From: JBLHKW01 sp047618565
Lineage (GTDB): Bacteria > Planctomycetota > UBA1135 > GCA-002686595
Assembly (NCBI GenBank): GCA_047618565.1
Contig: JBLHKW010000042.1
Span: forward strand, 1-34,619
Direction of reading: 5' to 3'
DNA: 34,619 nucleotides
In this document: piece after piece, positions 23,646 to 31,529 of the stretch
Layout: each line of letters opens with the position of its first letter
Position numbering within the stretch: position 1 is the stretch's first letter
Notes under the pieces: model-generated
Seen by the model: only the letters and a program-made list of their open reading frames with translations
What the model was told of the DNA's origin: nothing
The model's database searches: none
Position numbers and translations under genes: made by a program

Positions 23646-26341
23646 TGAACACCGCAAACTGGATCTGCACCACCGGCCTGGCGGCCAGTCTTGTCGCGAG
23701 CGCCGGGCTCGCCCAAGAGACTCCGGAGAACGAGTCCACGTATTACACCGTCGAGCACTTCAGCGCCCCGGAGGGCGCCGTGCTGGAGGTCGGTGGACTG
23801 GACTTCCTGTCCGACGGACGGCTGGTCCTGAGTACTCGCCGCGGCCAGGTATGGATCGTCGATGGCGCCATGGGCGAGGACGTGGACGACGCGATCTTCA
23901 CGCTCTTCGCCGAAGGATTGAACGAGGGCCTGGGCCTGTCCGTGGTGGACGACCAGATCTTTGTCGTGCAACGCGGGGAGCTCTCGCGCCTGATCGACCG
24001 CGATGGCGACGGGCGCTGTGACCAGATCGATACGATCAGTGACGACTGGGGCATGTCCGGCAACTACCACGAGTTCTCCTTCGGCCTACCGCGCGACATG
24101 GCGGGCAACTTCTACGTGGGCCTGAACGTGGGCTTCATGTCACCCAAATGGTGGCACGGAAAGGCCGCCGCGCCCTACCGCGGCTGGGTCATGCGCGTCG
24201 CGCCGGACGGAACGACGACTCCGTTCGCCTGCGGCTTCCGCAGCCCCGCGGGTATGGGCCGCAACGCCCAGGGTGAGATCTTCGTGACCGACAACCAGGG
24301 CGACTGGATGGCCTCGAGTCCAATCTTCCACGTCCAGGAGGGCCACTTCTACGGCCACCCGGCTTCACTGGAATGGACCGAGGAGTACCGCAGCTCGCAG
24401 GCGCTCGCCAGCGATGAGATCCCCCCCGCGCGGGCCAGCGAGCGCACGCCGCCCGCGATCTGGATTCCATACGACTGGTCGCGCTCGACCGGCAACCTCG
24501 TGGTTGACTCGAGCGGCGGCGCCTTCGGTCCCTTCGACGGACAGATGTTCGTGGCCGAGCTGACCAACGGACTCGTCCTGCGCGCCTTGCTCGAGAAGGT
24601 ACGCGGTGAGTACCAGGGTGCCTGCGTGCTCTTCCGCCAGAACATCGGCTCGGTTTGCCGCGTCCGGTTCGCACCGGACGGGTCGCTCTTCACGGGCCTG
24701 ACGAACCGTGGCTGGGGCGGCCTGAACCCGGGCCATGGGCTCGCCCGCGTGCGCCACACCGGAGCCCTGCCACTCGAAATCCACGGAGTGCACCTGCTAC
24801 AGAACGGATTCGAGGTGCGCTTCACGCAGCCCCTGGCCGCGGACTGCACACCGAGCCCGGACGACATCGACATGCTCCAGTACGATTACAACTACTGGTG
24901 GGAGTATGGATCTCCCGAGCAGGCGCGCACCACGCTCGACGTCCAGGCGCTGCAGGTCTCCGCGGACCGTCGGACGCTACGTTTCACGACGGCCGCGCTC
25001 ACGCCCGCCATGGTCGTGCGCTGCCGCCTGAGCGGACTGACCGCCGAGAGCGGCGCACAGCTACTCCATGAGGAGTTCGCGTATACCATCAACCAGCTCC
25101 CCGAGGGACCGCTCACGAGCAAGTTCGTGGCCAAGACCGTGGAGCCGCCGCCCGCACGGGACGAGGACCAGGTCGGCTGGTTGCGGCTGTCCTACGGGGA
25201 TGCGCTGGACGCCTGGCACTCCACGGGTTGGGAACTGTGCGACGCCCAGTTGGATCCTGATGACCCGACGCGCTTCAAGACCTCGCCCGGCGTGAATGCG
25301 CTCACCAATACCGCCGACAGCGATGGCAGCGGACCTTCGCCCTACATCAGCAAGGCACTGTTCGGCGATTGCGAACTCTCGCTCAGCTTCATGCTGCCCG
25401 AAGGCGGAAATTCCGGCGTCTACATGATGGGCCGCTACGAGGTGCAGCTGTGTGACAGCGAGGGCAAGCGCGACCCGAATCGCGCGGACTGTGGTGGCAT
25501 CGGCAGCGGGCCCGAATGGCCGGGCAGCGCGCCATCCCACAACATGTTCAAGCGACCGGGAACCTGGCACGAGCTCGTGATCGACTTTCGCGCCCCGCGC
25601 TTTGATGCGGTCGGGAAAAAGACCGAGCACGCTCGTTTCGTGAGTGTCGAGATCGACGGCACGCAGGTTCAGGAAAACGTGGAGGTGCCCCACCCGACCG
25701 ACGGAGCCCTCACCGACAAGGAAGCGTCCCTGGGACCGATCCTGCTGCAGGGTGATCGCGGCCCGGTGGCCTACGGCTCGATCACGCTGAAGCCGACCGC
25801 CGCAGCTGAGGGCGAGAGCGAGGCCGGGTGGGTCGCACTCTTCGACGGAGACGATCTCGATGGCTGGCACGTGCTGGGCGACGGTGACTGGGAGGTCGAT
25901 GGTGAGACTCTGGTAGGCACAGGAGAAGCGGGCTATCTCGTCAGCGACGAGGCATTCGAGGGCGACTTCGACCTGCGCGCACAGGTCAAGATCAATGACG
26001 GCGGCAAGTCGAGCCTGCTGGTGCGCGCCGCGGGCATGGACACGGAGCTATCGGGATACGCAGGCCAGATCAGCAGCTCGTTCCCGAGCCCGGAGAAGAC
26101 CGGCAGCCTGATCGGATTGGCCCCGGTTCGAACGCACCTGATCCCGGCCGGAACCTGGTTCGACTACGAACTGCGCTGTCGCGACACCCCCGATGGTGTG
26201 CACCTGACCCTGCTCATCAACGGCGTCCTGATCAACGAGCACCTGGACACCGACAGCGCTCACACGGGCGGTCGCATCGGACTCGAGCAGCACCACGCCG
26301 GATCGGTGGTCGAGTTCCGCGACATCCGGATCCGGCGCTAG
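23642..26341 (+). CDS. sorbosone-dehydrogenase-like propeller fused to two DUF1080 (3-keto-disaccharide hydrolase-like) domains
   Basis: The protein has 899 residues. A signal peptide ends near Ala24. Residues about 35-380 form a six-bladed PVC-type propeller like L-sorbosone/glucose dehydrogenases (GGLDFLSDGRLVLSTRRGQVW, GFRSPAGMGRNAQGEIFVTDNQGDW). About 385-495 is an Ig-like module with YDYNYWWEYGSP. Two DUF1080 domains follow: about 510-720 (GNSGVYMMGRYEVQLCDS) and about 725-899 (WVALFDGDDLDGWHVLGDG). DUF1080 domains hydrolyse 3-keto-disaccharides or bind sugars in Planctomycetota and Bacteroidota. The protein overlaps the cytochrome gene by four bases (ATGA), and AAGGAG (23628-23633) is its ribosome binding site. 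The TAG stop lies at the left edge of the 26341-26500 palindrome. Confidence 0.85.
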   Translation: MMNTANWICTTGLAASLVASAGLAQETPENESTYYTVEHFSAPEGAVLEVGGLDFLSDGRLVLSTRRGQVWIVDGAMGEDVDDAIFTLFAEGLNEGLGLSVVDDQIFVVQRGELSRLIDRDGDGRCDQIDTISDDWGMSGNYHEFSFGLPRDMAGNFYVGLNVGFMSPKWWHGKAAAPYRGWVMRVAPDGTTTPFACGFRSPAGMGRNAQGEIFVTDNQGDWMASSPIFHVQEGHFYGHPASLEWTEEYRSSQALASDEIPPARASERTPPAIWIPYDWSRSTGNLVVDSSGGAFGPFDGQMFVAELTNGLVLRALLEKVRGEYQGACVLFRQNIGSVCRVRFAPDGSLFTGLTNRGWGGLNPGHGLARVRHTGALPLEIHGVHLLQNGFEVRFTQPLAADCTPSPDDIDMLQYDYNYWWEYGSPEQARTTLDVQALQVSADRRTLRFTTAALTPAMVVRCRLSGLTAESGAQLLHEEFAYTINQLPEGPLTSKFVAKTVEPPPARDEDQVGWLRLSYGDALDAWHSTGWELCDAQLDPDDPTRFKTSPGVNALTNTADSDGSGPSPYISKALFGDCELSLSFMLPEGGNSGVYMMGRYEVQLCDSEGKRDPNRADCGGIGSGPEWPGSAPSHNMFKRPGTWHELVIDFRAPRFDAVGKKTEHARFVSVEIDGTQVQENVEVPHPTDGALTDKEASLGPILLQGDRGPVAYGSITLKPTAAAEGESEAGWVALFDGDDLDGWHVLGDGDWEVDGETLVGTGEAGYLVSDEAFEGDFDLRAQVKINDGGKSSLLVRAAGMDTELSGYAGQISSSFPSPEKTGSLIGLAPVRTHLIPAGTWFDYELRCRDTPDGVHLTLLINGVLINEHLDTDSAHTGGRIGLEQHHAGSVVEFRDIRIRR

Positions 26342-26500
26342 CAGACCGTTGATAAAGTCATTCGGCGCCAGGCCAGCATCCTCCACTCCGGTGCGGCGCC
26401 CGAAAACCTCGCCGAATCCACCGATTCGCCTGCGTTTACAGGCTCCACACCGAAGCGGATGCTGGCGGCCTGGCGCCGGAGCACTTTATCAACGGCCTGC
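26341..26500. repeat. 160-bp palindromic element, copy B
   Basis: The element folds on itself over its entire length. The outer arms at 26341-26381 and 26457-26500 match at 37 of 41 aligned bases, with a three-base indel. Pairing continues with CTCCGGTGCGGCGCC against CTTCGGTGTGGAGCC and weaker matches to a central GAATC/GATTC around 26420. The ends read GCAGACCGTTGATAAAGTCA and its partner. Its first base is the last base of the TAG stop codon of the dehydrogenase-DUF1080 gene. No open frame for a transposase exists inside. Confidence 0.9.
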
Positions 26501-26578
26501 CAGGAGCGCTACGACGCTTCGAGCGCCGGGTACTACGCTCGCTCGACTCGTCGAGCGAGCGGCTGGTAGCGCTACCTG
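26501..26578. repeat. second palindrome directly abutting copy B
   Basis: CAGGAGCGCTAC (26501-26512) is inverted at 26566-26578 (one extra base). Inside it, GCTCGCTCGA (26537-26546) and TCGAGCGAGC (26551-26560) form a perfect 10-bp stem with a CTCG loop. It lies exactly between copy B and the end of the decarboxylase remnant. Confidence 0.8.
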
Positions 26579-27265
26579 ACAGGCGCGCACCGATGCGTTC
26601 GATATCGCCCAGCAGAGAGCGCAGGTCCTCGTCCGTCACACGGGGATTGACGGCCACCTAACGGAACGTCGGATCACCGTCGAGAACGGCATAGTTGGTA
26701 AGGAATCGGCCCTCGCGGCGCAGGTGCTCCCGGATCTTGATCGTGAGCTCTCCGAGCCGTTTGCTGCGCTCGGGACGTAACGGAAACAGACGTTGCATCC
26801 TTCCGGCTCGCGCACCAGTTCGAACTAGGGGCGATCGACGAGCAGGTTTTTCAGTGCCCCCGCCTGCCCGAAGAGCAGGTCGATACGGCGCCCGTGGCCC
26901 TCGTCCCCGAGCGCACGCCATGAGAGCCATAGCTTGAACGCATCCACCCGACGCCCGCACTGCAGGCTGAGGTCACCGAGATCAAAGCTGGACTCATCGT
27001 TGTCGTGGAACAGGTAACTTGCGCCCATTGCGTTGGTCGTCGCCAGGCGACCCGGCTCACGCACCAGAAGCGTCGAACAGGTGAGCGGCAGCCCCATCAT
27101 CTTGTGCGGATTCCAGGTGACCGAATCCGCTTGCTCGCAGCCGCGCATCAGCGCGCGATGACGTTCGGAGAGCAGAACGGCCCCGCCACAGGCCGCGTCC
27201 ACATGTAGCCAGAGACCGTGGGACTTCGCGATGTCTGCGATCCGATCTATCGGGTCGAAGGCACC
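26579..27265 (-). pseudogene. group II PLP-dependent decarboxylase (glutamate-decarboxylase-like), truncated and degraded
   Basis: The minus strand from 27265 reads GAFDPIDRIADIAKSHG, LWLHVDAACGGAVLL, SVTWNPHKMMGLPL (with the PLP lysine) and DLGDLSLQCGRRVDAFKLWL, all typical of glutamate/cysteine-sulfinate decarboxylases. The frame then hits a TAG at 26825-26827 within RP*FELVREPEGCNVCF, shifts frame near 26770, continues as LGELTIKIREHLRREG, and has another in-frame TAG at 26658-26660 before VAVNPRVTDEDL. The N-terminal part, including the start, is missing: homology begins abruptly at 27265. The C-terminal frame runs on into the palindromes. It cannot make a working enzyme. Two nonsense mutations and one frameshift indicate real decay. 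Confidence 0.85.
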
Positions 27266-27723
27266 GGCGGCGTCGCGGTCGTCGAGGACTTCATCGATAC
27301 CACGAATGCGGACCACAATCGCATCACCCAGAACTCGATCTTCGACAACGGTGGCCTGGGCATCGACCTGGTCGACGACATGGTGACAGTGAACGATGCG
27401 GGAGACTTCGACTCCGCCCCGAGTCAGGAGGTGAACTTCCCGCTGATGCTGAGCGCGTCCAGCATCGCCGGCATGACGACCCTGAGCGGCATGCTCTCGA
27501 TCGACACGAACCCGGCCCTGGCGACGGTGGAGATCTTCAAGGCGCGCTTCGACCCCGGCGGTCACGGCGAGGGCGAGATCTACCTGGGCAGCACGCCCCC
27601 GACGCGCTCGGCAACTGGAGCTTCATGACGGGCAGCTTGATGCCCGGAGACTTCGTCACCGCCACGACCACGGACGTGGCGCAGAACACGTCGGAGTTCT
27701 GCCAGAACTTCATGGTGCCGTGA
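27266..27723 (+). pseudogene. C-terminal remnant of a right-handed beta-helix (parallel beta-helix/CSLREA-like) surface protein
   Basis: The plus strand from 27266 reads GGVAVVEDFIDTT, HNRITQNSIFDNGGLGIDL, VNDAGDFDSAPSQEVNFPLM and, in a shifted frame, SFMTGSLMPGDFVTATTTD and AQNTSEFCQ, ending with TGA at 27723. This is the usual end of large parallel beta-helix proteins with NxIxxNSIFxNGGLGIDL repeats. The N-terminal part and the start are missing. A one-base frameshift in the C5 run at 27596-27600 separates the two halves. Homology begins at the same place where the decarboxylase remnant begins on the other strand. It is a fragment, not an active gene. Confidence 0.8.
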
Positions 27724-27760
27724 ATGACCGCGAGCGGGCGGCGGCCATGCCAGGCCAGGC

Positions 27761-30499
27761 TCAACGCTGTTCGAGCGCCTGCTCGATGGCACGCAGGGTC
27801 GCCTCCCGCTGCGCCCGTAGAGCGTCGTCGGATCGAGTGCCCTCGAGCGCCTCCATAGCCAGCTGCCGGGCCTCGTCCAGGCGACCCAGCCGGTGACAGA
27901 CGCCGGCCAAGTCGTGCAGCACAACCAGGGTCTCGGAATGCCGCGCACCGAGCACGCGTCGATAGGCCTCGAGGAGCTCGGCGTAAGCATCGGCCGCGCC
28001 CTCCAGGTTCCCGCGCTGTTCCTCGAGCAGGGCGAGCCACGCCAGCACCTGTAGCGTCTCGGGATGCTCGGGGCCCAGTACGCGCGAACGGACGCCATGG
28101 AGTCCGGCGAACTGCTCCTCAGCTTGCGCGCTGCGGCCCATCACCAGCAACAGGGACCCAAAGGATTCCCAGACGCGCAGGGTGATCGGATGCCCGTCGC
28201 CCAGGTGCTCGCGGCACTCGGCGAGCACCGCTTGATACAGGGAGAGCGCCTGGCCGTACTGCCCGAGACGCTCGTGATGATCGGCCATGCACTCGCGCGC
28301 ACTCAGGGACCCGGGATGGTGCGCCCCGAGGACCCGCGCGGAGGTGGCCAGGAGTTCCTCGAACAGGGTCTCCGCCGCGGCCACGTCGCCGAGGCTCGAG
28401 CGCGCTTCCGCCAGATTCTGGATACCCGTCAGGGTGAAGGGGTGGTCGTCGCCGAGGACCCGGCGCCAGCCGGCGGTGGCACGCTCGAAGAGCTGCAGCG
28501 CCTGGGCGCTCTGGCCCGCGCGCGCATGGTACAGGCCGAGGTTGTTGATCGTCAGGAACAGGCTCGGGTCATCGGGCTCGAGCGTGCGTTCCTCGATCGC
28601 CAGCACTTCGCGGTAGAGCGCCCCGGCTTCCTCGTCCTTCTTCACGTCCTCATAAGCCCCGGCCAGGTTGAGCATGGACGAGAGGGTATCGGCCGCGTCG
28701 CGCCCCAGCAGGCGCGTCGAAATCTCGACGACCTGCTCGTACAGCGCGACGGAGCCGGAATAATCCCCGCGATCCGAGCGCACCAGCGCGAGGTTGTGCA
28801 AGGCATCGAGCGTGGCCGGATCCTCTTCCCCGAGACCCGCATGGCGCAGCTCGTGGCATTCCTCGAACGCCTCCTGTGCCCGCTCGAACCGCCCCAGGCC
28901 GCGGTAGGCCGTCCCCATCGCCATCAACAGCTCCGCTCGCACGAGCGGGTCGTCGCCCAGGCCCTCGCCAATGGTGCGCATGCCCAGGTCCAGTAGCTCG
29001 CTCGCCGTCAGCTCCTTACCGCGCGCCACCGCCGGGTCCGCGGCCTCGAACAGGCCCACCATGTAATCCACCACTCGCTCTGCTGCGTGGCGCTGGCGCG
29101 TCGCTTCGGCGGCGCGCTGATCGGCTCGGTCCGCATTCAGGTCGGCGCTGTCCCGAGCGACGGCGATGGCCCTGTTCTTGTCGGCCAGCACCAGCGCGCT
29201 GGCGAGGGTCGCGCCGACGACCAGCACGAGCCCGCCGATCCAGGTCACGGCGAGCGCCCGGTTGCGCACCACCCACTTCTTGAACTCTGCCAGGGCACCC
29301 GTCTGATGCGCACTGACCACGCGCTGCTCGAGATAGGCGCTCAGATCGGCACCCAGCTCGCCCATGTCCCTGTAGCGGTCGCGGGCCTCGCGCTCCATCG
29401 CCTTCTCGCAGATGGCCTCGAGCTCCGGTGCCACCGCGCTGGTCAGCTCCCGGATCGGCGTCGGTGGTCCCTGCAACACCATCGCGAGCACCGTGTGTGC
29501 AGAGGGCCGACTGCCGGGCCGAAGGTACGGAGGGCGCCCCGTGAGCAAGTTGTAGAGCATGGCACCCACGGCGTAGACATCCGAGTGCGGTCCAACGTCT
29601 CCGACCCGTCCATCGGCCTGCTCCGGAGGCATGAACAGCGGTGTTCCGACGACGGTGCCATCCTGGGTACACAGGGCCTCGTCGCTGGCCGTCTTGCGAC
29701 CCTGCGCGCGATCCGTATCGATCTCCGATAGCGACGCGCCAGCCGCCTGCCCCGGGCGCAGATCGTGGGGGTCAGGCTGACCCGTCACACGCGCCAGGCC
29801 CCAGTCCATCACGTACACCTGACCGTAGCGCCCGACCATCACGTTTGCAGGCTTCAGGTCGCGGTGCACGACACCCTTGTCGTGTGCATACGCCATGGCA
29901 TCGCAGACCTTGGAGAGCACGCCGAGCGCGCGCGTCAGGGTCCAGCCCTCGGAACCCGACTTCACGAGCTCGAAGATCTCGCGCAGCTCCTTGCCGCGCA
30001 CGAGCTGCATCGTGAAGTAGACGCGCCCCTCTGGATCGATGCCCATCTCGTGCACGGGCACGACGCCCGGGTGGCTGAGCTGGCTCGTCACCTGGGCCTC
30101 CTCGAGGAAACGGCCCAGCGCGTGCGATGCGACCTCGGTCGCCCGTCCTCGGCGCGCACCCGCTGGTTCGAGGATAACCTTCATTGCCAGCGTGCGGCGC
30201 AAGTCGCGGTCGAACACGCGCATCACCGCCCCCATACCGCCGCGCCCGATCTCAGCCTGACGGTCGTAGCGATCCGCCGCGGTCCTGGCGCGCGAATTCA
30301 GGTGTGCGATGCGCGCTTCCAACCCGCCAGCATCACCGCTCACCGGCGCGTCATCACCTGGCGACAGCTCGTCCAGGCCATGCCCGAACGCAAGCCCGGC
30401 AGCCGGTACGAGGCGCCCCGCTGCCAGGGGCTGCGTGCGCTCCAGGTCCGCCCCTTCGTCGTCCGGGATTCCTGATTCCTGTGAGGGTTCGTTGGACAT
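27761..30499 (-). CDS. membrane Ser/Thr protein kinase with a C-terminal TPR array
   Basis: The protein has 912 residues. After a 75-residue N-terminal extension, the kinase domain has GRGGMG (85-90), Lys107 in AMKV, HRDLKPANV (catalytic Asp214) and DWG (232-234) in place of DFG, plus GTPLFMPPEQ. All core catalytic residues are present, so it should be active. A single membrane helix lies at about 415-440. The remaining 470 residues are about ten TPRs (TPR_10/12-like, ~42-residue spacing), the typical outside ligand-binding or scaffold part. It is the last gene of a probable operon with the zinc-ribbon gene upstream (63-base gap). The start has a weak ribosome binding site. Confidence 0.9.
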   Translation of the reverse strand: MSNEPSQESGIPDDEGADLERTQPLAAGRLVPAAGLAFGHGLDELSPGDDAPVSGDAGGLEARIAHLNSRARTAADRYDRQAEIGRGGMGAVMRVFDRDLRRTLAMKVILEPAGARRGRATEVASHALGRFLEEAQVTSQLSHPGVVPVHEMGIDPEGRVYFTMQLVRGKELREIFELVKSGSEGWTLTRALGVLSKVCDAMAYAHDKGVVHRDLKPANVMVGRYGQVYVMDWGLARVTGQPDPHDLRPGQAAGASLSEIDTDRAQGRKTASDEALCTQDGTVVGTPLFMPPEQADGRVGDVGPHSDVYAVGAMLYNLLTGRPPYLRPGSRPSAHTVLAMVLQGPPTPIRELTSAVAPELEAICEKAMEREARDRYRDMGELGADLSAYLEQRVVSAHQTGALAEFKKWVVRNRALAVTWIGGLVLVVGATLASALVLADKNRAIAVARDSADLNADRADQRAAEATRQRHAAERVVDYMVGLFEAADPAVARGKELTASELLDLGMRTIGEGLGDDPLVRAELLMAMGTAYRGLGRFERAQEAFEECHELRHAGLGEEDPATLDALHNLALVRSDRGDYSGSVALYEQVVEISTRLLGRDAADTLSSMLNLAGAYEDVKKDEEAGALYREVLAIEERTLEPDDPSLFLTINNLGLYHARAGQSAQALQLFERATAGWRRVLGDDHPFTLTGIQNLAEARSSLGDVAAAETLFEELLATSARVLGAHHPGSLSARECMADHHERLGQYGQALSLYQAVLAECREHLGDGHPITLRVWESFGSLLLVMGRSAQAEEQFAGLHGVRSRVLGPEHPETLQVLAWLALLEEQRGNLEGAADAYAELLEAYRRVLGARHSETLVVLHDLAGVCHRLGRLDEARQLAMEALEGTRSDDALRAQREATLRAIEQALEQR

Positions 30500-30562
30500 G
30501 CCTGCGGGAGCCTACGGACCCAGCATGCCCATGCCCAGGGTGCGGTCGTGCGTGACGACCGG

Positions 30563-31375
30563 TCAGGCAGCGCGCGCGTCGGGACCGGAACCGGCACCGG
30601 GAGTCATTGCAAACGTCGCGAACGCCGCCCGCAAGCGCTCGGCCTTCAGGCGACGCCCGCTCGCCAGGCCGCCGGCCTTGAGGTGCTGGAGGATACTCGC
30701 GAGCTCCTCCGGCGCCGGCTTGAAGGGCGTCAGGGCACGGACGATGCGGGGCTCCGCCTCGGTCCTGATGAAGGAGCGCATCGAGGTCGCCCAGAAACCC
30801 AGGAACACGATGAAGGAGAGCACCAGGGCCAGCCCCACGGCGGCTCCCATCTGCTCCTGGCTCTCCTCGGATCCGGCGCTGCCCATCACGACCATGAGAG
30901 CCACGAGTAGCAGCAGCATCACGGTGGCCGCGCGGCGTCCATTCTTGCTGAGCGCATTGTTCGACTGCTGCTGCTCGATCATCGAGTTCACGAGCAGGAA
31001 CGGTTCCATGAGCATGTCACGCCGCTCCACAGCGGTCGCATCGCCGGAGCCAACGCGCAGCTCCCGGGTGCGACGCTCGGAGGAACGCCGCTCGAGCTCG
31101 GGTTGGGTCTCGCGCACCAGAACGTCGAGCGGCAGATTCCGATCGGTCGACACCGCGCAGTAGCGTTCGAATTCGGTGGCTACCGATGTCTTGCAGCTCT
31201 CGCAGACGGCCTCGTGGCCGGCGAGCTTGCCCGCACCGAAGGACAGGTAGTACACGTGGCCGGCCGCTCCGACGCGAACCAACCGGAATGCACGCTGCGC
31301 GTGGCAGACCATGCAGTAGTCGGCGACGCGACCGACCGGCTTACGTTTGATCTTTGTTCCCCAGACGATGAACAT
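30563..31375 (-). CDS. zinc-ribbon membrane protein, function unknown
   Basis: The protein has 270 residues. The N-terminus, MFIVWGTKIKRKPVGR, is followed by CMVC (Cys21, Cys24) and CESC (Cys58, Cys61), forming one zinc ribbon. Two membrane helices lie at about 150-167 and 176-198, with a short loop between. The C-terminal tail is basic. The start at 31375 has GGGAG seven bases upstream, and earlier in-frame codons lack leader character. It lies between two kinase genes and may be their substrate or a partner; this is inference. I do not recognise a named family beyond zinc-ribbon membrane proteins. Confidence 0.75.
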   Translation of the reverse strand: MFIVWGTKIKRKPVGRVADYCMVCHAQRAFRLVRVGAAGHVYYLSFGAGKLAGHEAVCESCKTSVATEFERYCAVSTDRNLPLDVLVRETQPELERRSSERRTRELRVGSGDATAVERRDMLMEPFLLVNSMIEQQQSNNALSKNGRRAATVMLLLLVALMVVMGSAGSEESQEQMGAAVGLALVLSFIVFLGFWATSMRSFIRTEAEPRIVRALTPFKPAPEELASILQHLKAGGLASGRRLKAERLRAAFATFAMTPGAGSGPDARAA

Positions 31376-31431
31376 GGTCAGGCTCCCGGGCGGGTCAGTT
31401 GGACTCCGCGACGTCTCCGGGGTCTTGCCTG

Positions 31432-31455
31432 GAGAAGGACGGAAGTGTCCTTCTC
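31432..31455. other. perfect 9-bp hairpin between kinase and zinc-ribbon genes
   Basis: GAGAAGGAC (31432-31440) pairs with GTCCTTCTC (31447-31455) around a six-base loop. It lies in the 154-base gap inside the signalling gene cluster. It may be an attenuator or terminator separating the first two genes from the last two. There is no T tract on either side. Confidence 0.45.
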
Positions 31456-31529
31456 GGCTTGCCCCCGACCGGATCTGAACAGGATCCCGAGGCCACAATC
31501 GCCGCCCCACCGCGGAGCCTTACAGGCTC

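Noticed and set aside
27761..30499. TPR kinase as a pseudokinase because of DWG instead of DFG
   Set aside because: The metal-binding Asp, the ATP-site Lys107 and HRD Asp214 are all kept; DWG occurs in active bacterial kinases.
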